Assembly (NCBI RefSeq): GCF_025340265.1
Contig: NZ_CP022707.1
Location: 1,178,501 to 1,242,500 of the forward strand
Direction: 5' to 3'
Source of the DNA: Novosphingobium sp. 9
Lineage (GTDB): Bacteria > Pseudomonadota > Alphaproteobacteria > Sphingomonadales > Sphingomonadaceae
DNA length: 64,000 nucleotides
Shown: positions 17,738-29,239 of the stretch, one piece after another
Layout: each line of letters starts with the position of its first letter
Position numbering within the stretch: the stretch's first letter is position 1
Notes under the pieces: generated by a model
Database searches by the model: none
Told to the model about the DNA's origin: nothing
What the model saw: only the letters and a program-made list of their open reading frames with translations
Made by a program: the position numbers and the translations under genes

Positions 17738-18496
17738 TCAGCTTCGGCGCAGCAGCCGCTTCAGGCCCATGCCGAGGGCAGGGCGGATGACCAGCCCGAT
17801 CACGTCGATGGTCACATGCACGGCAATCGCCAGCCACAGATTGCCGCTGATCGCGTAGATGGCGGTCAGGAGCAGTCCGGCAAAGCCTACCGCGAGCACA
17901 CCCACCCAACCCTGATAGACATGGCAGGCGGCAAAGATCACGCAGGACACCAGCAGGCCCGCCGTCAGCGGCAGGCCCAGCGCGGCGAGGGCATGGGGAA
18001 TTTCGCCCCGGAACAGCATCTCCTCGCCCAGCCCCGCACCGATCGCGAGGAGCAGCGCATAAGGCAGTTCCGCCGGGCTTTGCGGCAGCAGCGCGGTGAA
18101 GTTGCCCAGCACCAGCCGCCGCTTCCAGCGAAACAGGATCGGCAGGGCTTCGAGGACGACGATGGCAATCGTCAGGGTCACGGCCATCGAGGATAGCAGC
18201 GACAGGTCGAAATCGTCCGGTGAGGCGCCGGTGAGCGTGGCTGTCAGCCGTGCGGCAGGGACTATGGCCTCTCCGGGGTTGAAGGCGCTGTGCAGCAGCC
18301 CGGAGAGCGTCAGGGCGAGGAAAGGCGCGACGATCATAGTCTTCCACTGCTCCACCAGCTTGTCGCGAAAGAACTGGCGGCGGTTCAGCGGTCCCTGCCG
18401 CGTGCGCAGCGCTGCGGTCGCCGATAGGCCACGGCGGATGTAACGCTGGAGCAGGACAAGGCAGACGAGAAGGGCAACGGCAGTGACGAAGGTCAT
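17738..18496 (-). CDS. CPBP-family intramembrane metalloprotease
   Basis: A polytopic membrane protein of 252 residues with about seven hydrophobic segments. It carries the CPBP/CAAX-protease motifs: EEMLFR (Glu158, Glu159, Arg163), FAACHV (His192) and HVTID (His227, Asp231). Family members are intramembrane glutamate/metalloproteases, related to eukaryotic Rce1, with varied bacterial roles such as bacteriocin self-immunity. Nothing nearby shows the substrate. Confidence 0.85.
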   Translation of the reverse strand: MTFVTAVALLVCLVLLQRYIRRGLSATAALRTRQGPLNRRQFFRDKLVEQWKTMIVAPFLALTLSGLLHSAFNPGEAIVPAARLTATLTGASPDDFDLSLLSSMAVTLTIAIVVLEALPILFRWKRRLVLGNFTALLPQSPAELPYALLLAIGAGLGEEMLFRGEIPHALAALGLPLTAGLLVSCVIFAACHVYQGWVGVLAVGFAGLLLTAIYAISGNLWLAIAVHVTIDVIGLVIRPALGMGLKRLLRRS

Positions 18497-18558
18497 GCCC
18501 TGTTCGATGGGCGAGACGGGCCGGAATTACCAGAGGGGATAGGGCGGCGTTCCCTTAT

Positions 18559-18624
18559 CCGTTCGTGTCGAGCGTAGTCGAGACACGGTAGCGCAGGTGT
18601 CTCGACTACGCTCGACACGAACGG
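18559..18624. repeat. Perfect 28-bp inverted repeat (interspersed palindrome)
   Basis: CCGTTCGTGTCGAGCG... at 18559-18586 is the exact reverse complement of 18597-18624, with a 10-base loop. The TCGAGCGTAGTCGAGACAC core is of the REP type dispersed through sphingomonad intergenic regions. It lies between the convergent 3' end of lpdA and the 5' side of the CPBP gene. No terminator-like T-run follows. Confidence 0.85.
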
Positions 18625-18806
18625 GGTACAGGCTGGCGGGGGCAAGCTGGGTTCTGCCGGGAGAGGCGCGGATATGAGCCCCGGAACGGCAAACGGCGCA
18701 CGCCGGGACGAGGACCGGGTGCGCCGTCAGTACGCCGTGCCAGACGCAGGTAATCGCAGGCACGGGATGCAGCGGAGCGCACAAGGGCGCTCCGCCGGGA
18801 TCGGGA
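18625..18806. other. Intergenic space with two further stem-loops
   Basis: Rest of the 310-base gap downstream of lpdA. ACGGCGCAC (18693-18701) pairs with GTGCGCCGT (18719-18727), and GCGGAGCGC (18772-18780) with GCGCTCCGC (18787-18795, loop ACAAGG). The second lies 12 bases beyond the lpdA stop and may protect or terminate that transcript, though there is no T-run. Confidence 0.4.
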
Positions 18807-20207
18807 TCAGATGTGGATCGGCTTGCCGCGGACGGCCATGGCCGCTTCCTTGATCGCTTCCGAGTGGGTCGGGTGCGCGTGGCAGGTGTAGGCGATGTCT
18901 TCCGAGGTCGCGCCGAATTCCATGGCCTGCGCGGCCTGGCCGATCATCGTGCCCGCCACCGAGGCGATGCACCACACGCCGAGCACGCGGTCGGTATCGG
19001 CATCGGCGATCACCTTCACGAAGCCATCGGGCTCGTGGTTGGTCTTGGCGCGCGAGTTCGCCAGCATCGGGAACTTGCCGACCTTGATCGCACCGCGCTC
19101 CTTGGCGGCTTCCTCGGTCAGGCCCACGCCTGCGAATTCGGGCTGCGTGTAGACCACGCCGGGGATCACGTCGTGGTTCACGATGCCGGTCAGGCCCGCA
19201 ATGTTCTCGGCCACGGCAATGCCTTCGTCCTCGGCCTTGTGCGCCAGCATCGGGCCGGGGATCACGTCGCCGATCGCCCACACGCCATCGACCTTGGTGC
19301 CGAAGTCGTGGTCGGTTTCGATCTGCGCGCGCTGGTTCAGCTCGATGCCGATCTTGTCGAGGCCGAGGCCTTCGGTGTTCGGACGACGACCGATCGAGAC
19401 GAGCACGACGTCGGCCTCGATCACTTCGGCGTCACCGCCCTTGGCGGGCTCGACCGTGATCTTCGCGCCGTTGCCGACGACTTCGACGCCGGTCACCTTG
19501 GTGCCGAGCTTGAGCGTCATGCCCTGCTTCTTGAAGATCTTGCCGGCTTCGCGGCGCACTTCGCCGTCCATGCCCGGAAGCAGCTGGTCGAGGAATTCGA
19601 CCACGGTGACTTCCGCACCGAGGCGACGCCACACCGAGCCGAGTTCGAGGCCGATCACGCCGCCGCCGATCACGACCATCTTCTTGGGAACCGAGGCCAG
19701 CTCCAGCGCGCCGGTGCTGTCAACGACGATGCCCTTGGCATTGTCGATCTCGACGCCCGGAAGCGGGGTGACCGACGAGCCGGTGGCGATGACGATGTTC
19801 TTGGAGGTCACGGTCTTGCCCGCAACCTCGACGCTGTGCGCGTCCTTGAACTGGGCGTAGCCCTTCAGCCAGTCGACCTTGTTCTTCTTGAACAGGTACT
19901 CAATGCCGCCGGTCAGGCCCTTGATCGCCTCGACGCGCTGGCCCTGCATGGTATCGAGGTCCAGCTCGGGCTTCACCTTGATGCCCATCGCGGCCATCGA
20001 GCCGCCTTCCTTGGCGGCCTCGAAGTATTCCGAGGCGTGAAGCAGGGCCTTCGAGGGAATGCAGCCGACGTTGAGGCAGGTGCCGCCCAGCGTCTCGCGG
20101 CCTTCGGCGCAAGCCGTCTTCAGGCCCAGCTGTGCCGCGCGGATCGCTGCGACATAACCGCCGGGGCCGGCACCGATGACAAGAACGTCGTAATCGTAAT
20201 CAGCCAT
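18807..20207 (-). CDS. lpdA: Dihydrolipoyl dehydrogenase (E3)
   Basis: FAD enzyme that reoxidises dihydrolipoyl groups of 2-oxoacid dehydrogenases with NAD+. The 466-residue product has the FAD fingerprint GAGPGG (12-17), the redox disulfide in GGTCLNVGC (Cys44, Cys49), the NAD-binding GGGVIGLELG, the second FAD motif VWAIGDV and the active-site HAHPTHSEA near the C-terminus. Start at 20207 because it is preceded by GGGAGG and gives MADYDYDVLVIGAG. It is the last gene of the TCA cluster, after the sucB terminator, so it may have its own promoter. Confidence 0.97.
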   Translation of the reverse strand: MADYDYDVLVIGAGPGGYVAAIRAAQLGLKTACAEGRETLGGTCLNVGCIPSKALLHASEYFEAAKEGGSMAAMGIKVKPELDLDTMQGQRVEAIKGLTGGIEYLFKKNKVDWLKGYAQFKDAHSVEVAGKTVTSKNIVIATGSSVTPLPGVEIDNAKGIVVDSTGALELASVPKKMVVIGGGVIGLELGSVWRRLGAEVTVVEFLDQLLPGMDGEVRREAGKIFKKQGMTLKLGTKVTGVEVVGNGAKITVEPAKGGDAEVIEADVVLVSIGRRPNTEGLGLDKIGIELNQRAQIETDHDFGTKVDGVWAIGDVIPGPMLAHKAEDEGIAVAENIAGLTGIVNHDVIPGVVYTQPEFAGVGLTEEAAKERGAIKVGKFPMLANSRAKTNHEPDGFVKVIADADTDRVLGVWCIASVAGTMIGQAAQAMEFGATSEDIAYTCHAHPTHSEAIKEAAMAVRGKPIHI

Positions 20208-20274
20208 TGTTGGCCTCCCAACGCTCGTGCATCGCACTATGGCACGAGCGGTATTGATCGTTTCAGCGCTAGAG

Positions 20275-20308
20275 AAAACCCCGCCCGACCGGTGGGGCGG
20301 GCGGGGCC
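20275..20308 (-). terminator. Terminator between sucB and lpdA
   Basis: Read on the minus strand, CCCCGCCC and GGGCGGGG (plus-strand 20299-20306 and 20279-20286) form an 8-bp all-GC stem followed by TTTTCTCT. It should end or attenuate the sucA-sucB transcript before lpdA. Confidence 0.75.
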
Positions 20309-20315
20309 TTGAACC

Positions 20316-21551
20316 TTAGAGGTCGATGAGGAGACGGGTGGGATCCTCGATCGCTTCCTTGATCGTCTTGAGCGCGGTGACAGCCTCGCGACCGTCGATG
20401 ATGCGGTGATCGTAGGACAGCGCGATGTACATCATCGGGCGGATCACGATCTCGCCGTTACGCACGACCGGACGGTCCTCGATGCGGTGCAGGCCGAGCA
20501 CGGCCGACTGCGGGGGATTGATGATCGGGGTCGACATCAGGCCGCCGAACACGCCGCCGTTCGAGATGGTGAAGGTGCCGCCGGCCATGTCGGCCATGGT
20601 CAGCGTGCCTTCCTTGGCCTTCTTGCCGAAGCCGGCAATGGCCTTCTCGATGCCTGCGAACGACAGCTTGTCGCAGTCCTTCACGACCGGGACAACGAGG
20701 CCGTTCGGGGCCGAGACCGCGATCGAGATGTCGACGTAGTCGTGGTAGACGATCTCGTCACCGTCGATCTGAGCGTTGACCGCCGGAATGTCCTTGAGCG
20801 CCAGCACCGAAGCCTTGGCGAAGTAGGACATGAAGCCCAGCTTGATGCCGTGCTTCTTGGCGAAGATGTCCTTGTACTTGTCGCGCGAGGCGATGACGGC
20901 GGACATGTCGACGTCGTTGAAGGTCGTCAGCAGCGCGGCGTTGTCCTGCGCGGACTTCAGGCGCTTGGCGATCGTCTGGCGCAGGCGCGTCATCTTCACG
21001 CGCTCTTCGTTGCGGGCCGAGGTGGCGACCGCAGCCGGAACCGAGGCAGCAGGCGCTGCCGAGGCGGGCTTGTTCTTGGCGGCCTCAAGGACGTCGTCCT
21101 TGGTGATGCGGCCGTCCTTGCCGGTGCCCTTGATCGAGGTGGGATCGATGCCATGCTCCAGCACCGCGCGGCGAACCGCGGGCGAAAGCACCGAGGCACC
21201 GGCCGAAGCCTCGTCCGAAGCGGCAGGTGCCGCCGGGGTGACGGCAGCGGCGGGCGCCGGAGCCGAAGCCGCAGGAGCGGGAGCAGCAGCCTTGGGGGCG
21301 GCAGGCGCGCCCGAGCCTGCCTCGATCGTGGCGATCAGCGCGCCGACGACGACGGTGTCGCCCTCGGCTGCCATGTGCTGGCCCATGACGCCCGCTTCGG
21401 GCGCCATGACGTCGATCGCGACCTTGTCGGTTTCGAGGCTGGCAATGGGTTCATCGGCGGCAACGGCTTCACCGGGCTGCTTCAGCCACTGGCCGATGGT
21501 GGCCTCGGAGACGGATTCGCCGAGCGTGGGGACCTTGACTTCAATGGACAT
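20316..21551 (-). CDS. sucB: 2-oxoglutarate dehydrogenase E2, dihydrolipoyl succinyltransferase
   Basis: E2 core of the 2-oxoglutarate dehydrogenase complex; transfers succinyl from lipoyl-lysine to CoA. The 411-residue product has the lipoyl domain with Lys43 (ETDKVAID), an Ala/Pro-rich linker (about 80-120), the E1/E3-binding domain ([32 protein letters not shown]) and the catalytic domain with SYDHRIIDG (His382, Asp386). It is 8 bases downstream of sucA. Confidence 0.97.
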   Translation of the reverse strand: MSIEVKVPTLGESVSEATIGQWLKQPGEAVAADEPIASLETDKVAIDVMAPEAGVMGQHMAAEGDTVVVGALIATIEAGSGAPAAPKAAAPAPAASAPAPAAAVTPAAPAASDEASAGASVLSPAVRRAVLEHGIDPTSIKGTGKDGRITKDDVLEAAKNKPASAAPAASVPAAVATSARNEERVKMTRLRQTIAKRLKSAQDNAALLTTFNDVDMSAVIASRDKYKDIFAKKHGIKLGFMSYFAKASVLALKDIPAVNAQIDGDEIVYHDYVDISIAVSAPNGLVVPVVKDCDKLSFAGIEKAIAGFGKKAKEGTLTMADMAGGTFTISNGGVFGGLMSTPIINPPQSAVLGLHRIEDRPVVRNGEIVIRPMMYIALSYDHRIIDGREAVTALKTIKEAIEDPTRLLIDL

Positions 21552-21559
21552 GATTTATC

Positions 21560-24420
21560 TCAAGCCTTCTGCTTGCGACGGAGTTCGGAACGGACGGAAA
21601 GGTGCAGGGCATCGGCAACCAGCGCGGCCTGTTCGGCAACGTGGCGCTTGGCGAGACCCGTGGCCGGCGATGCGGCAGCGTGACGACCGGCATAGCGCGG
21701 ACGCGGGCTGGCGACACCGGCCTTGATCGCGGCGGCCTCGATCTGCGATTCGACGAAGAACCAGCCGCCGTTGTTCTGCGGCTCTTCCTGGCACCAGACG
21801 ATCTCTTCGAGGTTGGGCATGCGCGACAGGCGCGCGGCCAGCGGCTCGCCCGGGAAGGGATAGAGCTGCTCGATACGGATGATCTGGGTGTCGTCGATCT
21901 CGTTCTCGTCGCGCGCCTCGATCAGGTCGTAGAAGACCTTGCCCGAGCACAGGATCACCTTCTTGGTCGCGGTGTCTTCCGGCGCCTTGGGGTCCGAAAG
22001 GATGCGACGGAAGTGGTTCTCGCCGGTGAACTCCGAAGCGGCCGACTTTGCCAGCGGGTGGCGCAGCAGCGACTTGGGCGTCATGATGATCAGCGGCTTG
22101 CGGAACGAGCGCTTCATCTGGCGGCGCAGGACGTGGAAATAGTTCGCCGGCGTCGTGATGTTGCAGACCTGGATGTTGTCCTCTGCGCAGAGCTGCAGGT
22201 AACGCTCCAGACGCGCCGAGGAGTGCTCGGGGCCCTGGCCTTCGTAACCGTGCGGCAGCAGCATGACGAGGCCGTTCGCGCGCAGCCACTTGGATTCGGC
22301 AGCGGCGATGTACTGGTCGATCACGATCTGGGCGCCGTTGGCGAAGTCGCCGAACTGGCCTTCCCAGAGCACCAGCGTCTTCGGATCGGCGCTGGCATAG
22401 CCGTACTCGAAGCCGAGCACGCCATATTCCGACAGCGTCGAGTTGAGCACTTCGAAGCGACCGTGCGGCAGCGTGGTCAGCGGGGTGTACTTGTGCTCGT
22501 CCTTCTGGTCGACCCAGACGGCGTGACGCTGCGAGAAGGTGCCGCGCTCGCAGTCCTGACCGGACAGACGCACGCCGTAGCCTTCCGAGACGAGGCTGCC
22601 GAAGGCGAGGGCCTCGGCGGTCGCCCAGTCGAAGCCTTCGCCCGACTTGAACATCTCTTCCTTGGCGGAAAGGACGCGGGCGAGGGTTTTGTGGACGGTG
22701 AGGTCCGCCGGGATCGTCGTCAGCGTGCGGCCGAGGCTGTCGAACAGCTTGGGCTCCAGCCCGGTGTCGACGCTGCGGCGCGCGGTTTCGGGATCTGCGG
22801 GCTTGTTGAAGCCGCTCCAGCGACCGCCGAACCAGTCAGCCTGATTCGCCTTGTAGGTCTTGGAGGCCTCGAACTCCTCGTCGAGGTGCGCGGTGAACGC
22901 GCCTTCGGCCTGCGCGAGGAAAGTGCCGTCGATGACGCCTTCCTTCTCCAGACGCTCGGCGTAGATCTTCGACACCGGCGGGTGCTGGCGGATCTTCGCG
23001 TACATCAGCGGCTGCGTGAAGCCGGGCTCGTCGCCCTCGTTGTGGCCGAAGCGGCGATAGCACCACATGTCGATCACGATGTCGCGGCCGAAGGTCTGGC
23101 GATAGTCGATCGCCAGCTTGCACACGAAAGTCACGGCGGCGGGATCGTCACCGTTGACGTGCAGGATCGGCGCCTGAACACCCTTGGCGATGTCCGAGGG
23201 GTAGGGCGAGTTGCGCGCGAACTGCGGGCTCGTCGTGAAACCGATCTGGTTGTTGATGACGAAGTGGATGCAGCCACCGGTGTTGTAGCCCTTGACGCCC
23301 GAGAGGCCGAAGCACTCCCAGTTCACGCCCTGGCCAGCGAAGGCGGCGTCGCCGTGGATCAGCACCGGCAGAACCTGCTTGTGCTTGGCGCCGGGGCCGA
23401 CGTCGTCACCGATGTCGTCGTGGAACACCTGATAGGCGCGGGTCTTGCCCAGCACCAGCGGGTTCACGGTTTCGAGGTGCGAGGGGTTCGGCATCAGGCT
23501 CATGTGAACCTTCACGCCGTCGAAATCGCGGTCGGTCGAGGTGCCGAGGTGATACTTCACGTCGCCCGAGCCACCCACGTCTTCCGGGTTGGCGGTGCCG
23601 CCCGAGAACTCGTGGAAGATGACCTTGTAGGGCTTGGCCATCACGTTTGCGAGGACGTTCAGGCGGCCGCGGTGGGCCATGCCGTAGACGATTTCCTTCA
23701 CGCCCGTGACGCCGCCGTACTTGATGACGGCTTCGAGCGCGGGGATCATCGACTCGCCGCCATCAAGGCCGAAGCGCTTGGTGCCGACATACTTCTTGCC
23801 GAGGAACTTCTCGTACTGCTCACCGCGCACCACGGCCTGAAGGATCGCCTTCTTGCCTTCGGGGTGAACTCGATTTCCTTGTCCGGACCCTCGAAGCGCT
23901 CCTGCAGGAAGCGGCGCTCCTCGACGTCCGAGATGTGCATGTATTCCAGGCCGACCTTGCCGCAGTAGTTGGCGCGCAGGATCTGCACCAGCTCGCGCAC
24001 CGTCGTCCATTCAAGGCCAAGGTTGCCGCCGACGAAGACCGGACGGTCCAGCGCGGCGCCGGTGAAGCCGTGGTACTCGGGCGTGAGGTCGGCGGGGAGC
24101 TTGGCGCGGGCGAGGCCCAGCGGATCGAGATCGGCGGCGAGATGACCGCGCACGCGATAGGTGCGGATCAGGTTCATCGCGCGAAGGGCGTCGGCAGCGG
24201 CCTGATCGAGGCTGGCCTGATCGACCTTCTTGGCCTCGCCGCCGCCCTTGGCGGCCGACTTCTCGATCGCGAGCTTGAGCGCGGAAGGATCGAGGCCCTG
24301 CGTCAGGTCGTCCTCGAACTCGGCGCCGACGAGCGGCCAGTTGCTGCGCTGCCAGCTGGGACCGGCCTGGGGGCCATCGAGGCCCTGGTCAGCGGTGAAG
24401 TCGAAACTCTCGTCGCCCAT
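21560..24420 (-). CDS. sucA: 2-oxoglutarate dehydrogenase E1, frame broken near 23861
   Basis: Thiamine-diphosphate E1 that decarboxylates 2-oxoglutarate. Codons from ATG 24420 read MGDESFDFTADQGL ... GHLAADLDPLG ... GLEYMHISDVEERRFLQERFEGPDKEIEFTP, then leave frame. The rest continues in another frame as GKKAILQAVVRGEQYEKFLGKKYVGTKRFGLDGGESMIP through the TPP domain (HGDAAFAGQG) and the C-terminal transketolase-like domain to the stop at 21560. Adding one G to the GGGG at 23861-23864 restores ...FTPEGKKAILQ and a single 953-residue protein of normal length. With intact flanking sequence on both sides and sucB 8 bases away, a base-calling error is more likely than a real lesion, since loss would break the TCA cycle. 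Confidence 0.92.
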
Positions 24421-24606
24421 AAGTCACCTATCTGCGCGCCGGGGGGTGTGATCCGGACGCGGCTTCAAGTCTGTTATCCCGCGGATCAGGTGGGGGCCGT
24501 CACGGTTCCGGTCAATATCGCCGGAATGCGTTACCGGAGGCGCCTGCCGCCCTGGGTCCGCTGCAAAATCCTGTCCCGGCGTCTGGAAAGCACCGGCTTT
24601 TATGGT

Positions 24607-24643
24607 TCCGGTCGGCGGGAAGCGCTGCTCCCCGCCGACCGGA
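24607..24643 (-). repeat. 13-bp perfect hairpin after sucD
   Basis: TCCGGTCGGCGGG (24607-24619) is the reverse complement of CCCGCCGACCGGA (24631-24643). It lies 7 bases past the sucD stop, in the 230-base gap before sucA. No T-run follows on the minus strand, so it is more likely an mRNA-stabilising stem or weak terminator. Confidence 0.55.
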
Positions 24644-24650
24644 CATCAGA

Positions 24651-25541
24651 TCAGGCGTATTCCTTGAGGACGTCCACAAGGGTTTCGCCGAGCAGCGAGG
24701 GCGAGGGGCTCACGCGGATGCCGGCCTCTTCCATGGCTGCGATCTTGTCTTCGGCGCCGCCCTGGCCGCCCGAGACGATGGCGCCTGCGTGGCCCATGCG
24801 GCGGCCCGGAGGCGCCGTGCGACCGGCGATGAAGCCGACCATCGGCTTCTTGCGGCCCTTCTTGGCCTCGTCCTTGAGGAACTGGGCTGCTTCTTCTTCC
24901 GCGCTGCCGCCGATCTCGCCGATCATGATGATCGACTTGGTGGCGTCGTCGGCGAGGAACAGTTCCAGCACGTCGATGAAGTTGGTGCCGTTGACCGGGT
25001 CGCCGCCGATGCCGACTGCGGTGGTCTGGCCGAGGCCCGCGTTGGTGGTCTGGAACACCGCCTCATAGGTGAGGGTGCCCGAGCGCGAGACCACGCCGAC
25101 CGAACCCTTCGAGAAGATCGAACCGGGCATGATGCCGATCTTGCACTCACCGGGGGTCAGGACGCCGGGGCAGTTCGGGCCGATCAGGCGCGACTTCGAA
25201 CCCGAAAGCGCGCGCTTCACCTTGACCATGTCGAGAACGGGGATGCCCTCGGTGATCGCGATGATCAGTTCCATCTCGGCGTCGATCGCCTCGAGGATCG
25301 AGTCCGCAGCGAATGGCGGCGGCACGTAGATGCACGAGGCCGTCGCGCCGGTCGCGGCCTTGGCTTCGGCAACCGTGTTGAAGTTGGGCAGACCGATGTG
25401 GGTCGTGCCGCCCTTGCCGGGGGTCACGCCGCCGACCATCTGGGTGCCGTAGGCAAGCGCCTGCTCGGTGTGGAAAGTGCCGGTGGCACCGGTCATCCCC
25501 TGGGTGATGACCTTGGTATTCTTGTCGACGAGAATGGACAT
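24651..25541 (-). CDS. sucD: Succinyl-CoA ligase, alpha subunit
   Basis: Makes ATP or GTP from succinyl-CoA with the beta subunit SucC. The 296-residue product has the CoA-binding Rossmann domain ([23 protein letters not shown]), the [10 protein letters not shown] loop and the phosphohistidine site RRMGHAGAI (His251). Length matches the family. sucC is not in this cluster; many alphaproteobacteria have mdh-sucC-sucD, so the beta subunit must be elsewhere. Confidence 0.97.
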   Translation of the reverse strand: MSILVDKNTKVITQGMTGATGTFHTEQALAYGTQMVGGVTPGKGGTTHIGLPNFNTVAEAKAATGATASCIYVPPPFAADSILEAIDAEMELIIAITEGIPVLDMVKVKRALSGSKSRLIGPNCPGVLTPGECKIGIMPGSIFSKGSVGVVSRSGTLTYEAVFQTTNAGLGQTTAVGIGGDPVNGTNFIDVLELFLADDATKSIIMIGEIGGSAEEEAAQFLKDEAKKGRKKPMVGFIAGRTAPPGRRMGHAGAIVSGGQGGAEDKIAAMEEAGIRVSPSPSLLGETLVDVLKEYA

Positions 25542-25581
25542 TAATCGGCTCCTTGGGGAGTCAGTGGTATATGTTCAGGGA

Positions 25582-26658
<1,077 letters not shown>

Positions 26659-26721
26659 CTAATGCAACCGCGAAACGGCGCTCGAAAGCGGAGAATTCCG
26701 GAATTTACAGATAATGGTTCG

Positions 26722-26747
26722 CAATTGCAATAAGTGTTCAATTGCAA
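26722..26747. promoter_or_regulatory. Direct repeat upstream of mdh
   Basis: CAATTGCAA occurs at 26722-26730 and 26739-26747, about 180-200 bases before the mdh start, in an AT-rich island inside the 388-base mdh upstream gap. The arrangement suits a regulator or promoter element for the TCA cluster, but no specific factor can be named. The remaining sequence 26545-26932 shows no gene I can support. Confidence 0.35.
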
Positions 26748-26932
26748 GCGGCAATGGCGGGAAACCGTGCGATTCCCGGCTCACCAAGAGATGCGCGCAG
26801 TTGCATCGGGACGCAACCCGTCTCGGATGAGGCGGGGGCGATCCGCGTCGGGCGGCGTTTGCTGCAACTGCCGTGGCGCCCTTCGCGCGCGTCGCGGTGG
26901 TGTGGTCGGCAGAGTCGCGCGGCGAAGGGGAA

Positions 26933-27271
26933 TCAGGCGCGGGCGAATCCGCGGGCGGCGCGGCGGTCGAGCTGGCGGCAGATGTCGATCCAGTGGTCCG
27001 AGCGTGCCTCGTCGCCGTCGCGGCGGGCGGCTTCGGCACGCTCGCGGGCAATGCGCGCGGCAGCAAGGCCGTGGTCGGCGAAATGGCGCAGGGCGCGTTC
27101 GACCTGCGGATCGATCAGGGCCAAGGGAACTGGAGACGCGTCAGGCTTGCGCGGCATCGCAGCGTGCCGGACGGCATTGTCGTTGGCGCCGTTGAGGGGC
27201 GCACTGCCGCACAGGGTCCGGGCAATAGCCGGACTTGCCCCACCGAAGGCGGGGGAGAAGCGGATGGTCAT
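26933..27271 (-). CDS. Small hypothetical protein
   Basis: From ATG 27271 this frame gives 112 residues: a short N-terminus (MTIRFSPAFGGASPAIART), a polar GANDNAVRHAA stretch, then a charged helical C-terminus (DPQVERALRHFADHGLAAARIARERAEAARRDGDEARSDHW). Codon use is GC3-rich like its neighbours and it shares orientation with the hydrolase upstream. The Shine-Dalgarno is weak. No known family; existence as a gene is moderately likely. Confidence 0.5.
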   Translation of the reverse strand: MTIRFSPAFGGASPAIARTLCGSAPLNGANDNAVRHAAMPRKPDASPVPLALIDPQVERALRHFADHGLAAARIARERAEAARRDGDEARSDHWIDICRQLDRRAARGFARA

Positions 27272-27485
27272 GGCGTCGCGTACCCTGTCTTGCGGCCGAT
27301 CGTTTATGGCCGGTTGTCTGTGATTGGCCCCGTTGAACCCCTCAGTAGCGCGGGAGGCGCTAAGCCTTCCTGCATGGGGATGGTTGACCAAATCTTGCCA
27401 GCCTCTCGCGCTTGCGATGAGATGAGTCGCCCATGCGTCGATCCGACCCGCGCGCAACTGTTCGGAAGGAAAGCGCAGTCGGGTG

Positions 27486-28748
27486 CTATTGTCCCGGTTG
27501 GGCGATCCAGCGGCCGGAATTGGCGTATTCGTCCTTTACGCCGGTGGTCTGCGGCAGGTTCTGCGCGCGGTACAGATCTTCGCCGCCGCGGGCGCGCACT
27601 TCGCTGGAGTAGAGCGGGGAGGGCGGTGTGGAGGACGGGGCGGGTGTCGTCATCGCGACCGGGCTGGCCGAAGCTGCGGGCGCAGGCGCCATCGCGGCAT
27701 AGGCCTTCTGCAGGGCAACGGGATCGGAGGCCAGCGTATCGGCGGCCTGCTGGGCGGGCGTCTCCATCCGTCCGGGCACCGGCAGCGGCTCTCCGCCGTG
27801 ATAGACGAAGCGAAAGGTTGCAGCGCCGCCTGCCGGGCCTTGCAGCGCGTAGAAGCGGTGCGCGCCGATGGTTTCGAGGTAATGCAGGCTGTCCGCCCAG
27901 TAGGGATGCACCTGGACCGTATGATAATGCGTGGCGAGGCCGATCGGGGCGTAGACGTAGCCCGCCAGCGCGGCAGCGGCCACGGCGCGGGCGCGGTCCC
28001 AGAACAGCGCCATCGGTTTGCGTGACAAGGAGCCGTCGCAGGTGAAGGTGAACTGGCAGCCGCCGCCCGCTCTCGTCGCGCCCTGATAGACCACGCCGCA
28101 CACGGTGTTGGGGAAGGCGGGGTGCGCCACGCGGTTGAGCACGACCTGCGCCACTGCGCGCTGCCCGGCATCGGGCTCGCTCGCGGCTTCGTAATAGACC
28201 GCCTGCGTCAGGCACTGGAGCGCGCGCATGTGATCGAGCGGCGTATCGTCGATAATCATCGAGCGTGCCGCCGGGCCGGTGCTGCCAGGCAGGCCATCGC
28301 CGAGGTCTGCATCGGAATGGATGCCGTCGCCGATCTGCGGTGTCGGCGGGGCAAGGTCGAGGTAATAGAAGGCCGCGCCGGGGAACGAGCCTGCGGCGGT
28401 CTCGAACGGCATCGGCGTGACCTGCCGGCTGTCGTCCTCGGCGGCGGGTAGGCGGAAGGGCTGCCAGTCACCGGGCGCGGCGAAGGCGGGGATCGCCACA
28501 AGCGCGAGCGCGGCGCTTGCCAGCGACCAGCGGCGGCGCACGATGCGCTGACGACGGCGCCCGGTGCCGCGAACCACCCGTCCCGCGAAGTCGCGCGGGC
28601 GCGGCTCCCATGCCGGCGTTTCGGCAGGGGCGCCGTCAGCCTCGGGGAGCATCCTTGCGGGCGACGCGCTGCGCGCGAGGCCGGGAGGGAGCCAATGGGT
28701 CGTCACGTCTGCTCTTTGCGCTTTGCTTTCTGTTCGCGCTGTCTGCAC
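27486..28748 (-). CDS. SleB-type cell-wall hydrolase
   Basis: Predicted periplasmic peptidoglycan hydrolase (Hydrolase_2/SleB fold). An N-terminal basic region leads to a membrane segment (about residues 73-90, RRRWSLASAALALVAIPAFAA). The catalytic domain follows, about residues 168-300: ALQCLTQAVYYEAASEPDAGQRAVAQVVLNRV, FPNTVCGVVYQG and CQFTFTCDGS, then HYHTVQVHPYWADSL. SleB-type enzymes cleave the glycan strand; here the role is probably wall remodelling. The C-terminal 110 residues are Ala/Pro-rich. The start (GTG 28748) is uncertain; GTG 28706 with AAAGAG upstream is also possible. Confidence 0.85.
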   Translation of the reverse strand: MQTARTESKAQRADVTTHWLPPGLARSASPARMLPEADGAPAETPAWEPRPRDFAGRVVRGTGRRRQRIVRRRWSLASAALALVAIPAFAAPGDWQPFRLPAAEDDSRQVTPMPFETAAGSFPGAAFYYLDLAPPTPQIGDGIHSDADLGDGLPGSTGPAARSMIIDDTPLDHMRALQCLTQAVYYEAASEPDAGQRAVAQVVLNRVAHPAFPNTVCGVVYQGATRAGGGCQFTFTCDGSLSRKPMALFWDRARAVAAAALAGYVYAPIGLATHYHTVQVHPYWADSLHYLETIGAHRFYALQGPAGGAATFRFVYHGGEPLPVPGRMETPAQQAADTLASDPVALQKAYAAMAPAPAASASPVAMTTPAPSSTPPSPLYSSEVRARGGEDLYRAQNLPQTTGVKDEYANSGRWIAQPGQ

Positions 28749-28939
28749 GCCCTATACGCGTTCGGGAGCGCCTGCGCATCTGCGCGCAGCGGCCTGTCCC
28801 GAAGCTGCACAGTGTCGCTTTATGGCCGCGCTATACGCGCAAAGGTCTTAACGAGAGCCTCGCAAGGCACGCCCGCGCTTGCCAGATTCCGGGGCGGGCG
28901 GTAACGCGCATGTCACGTCATGGGTTTTCGCGGGTCGCC

Positions 28940-29120
28940 TTTCAGGGGGGAGGCACGCGGACTAAGAGGGAAGCGGGTGCGGGGATCGGTCCCCAAGGCC
29001 CGCGCTGTCCCCGCAACTGTGACCGGGGAGCCCGCGCTTCCATTCGGCCACTGGATCGTCCCTCGATCCGGGAAGGCGGCAGGCGCGACGATGATCCGGG
29101 AGCCAGGAGACCTGCCGATG
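28940..29120 (+). ncRNA. Cobalamin riboswitch
   Basis: Contains the hallmark elements in order: AAGAGGGAAGCGGGTG (28964-28979), the CCCCGCAACTGTGACCGGGG core near 29008-29030, GCCACTGG ... GGGAAGGCGG (29048-29085), GACGATGATCCGGGAG and the B12 box AGCCAGGAGACCTGCC at 29101-29116, matching the consensus. It binds adenosyl- or methylcobalamin in the mRNA leader and normally turns off B12 uptake. Boundaries are approximate. Downstream, CCTCC at 29194-29198 can pair with the btuB ribosome-binding site GGAGG at 29227-29231, suggesting translational control. Confidence 0.95.
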
Positions 29121-29239
29121 ACGGTCGTTCCGCGCCGGACGGGGAGTTCCGGAGATGCAGCGGGCACGCGCCGGGCAAAGCACCCGCGTGCGGCCTCCGC
29201 CATGAACGGCATATTCGTTCAGGTTTGGAGGACTATTAC

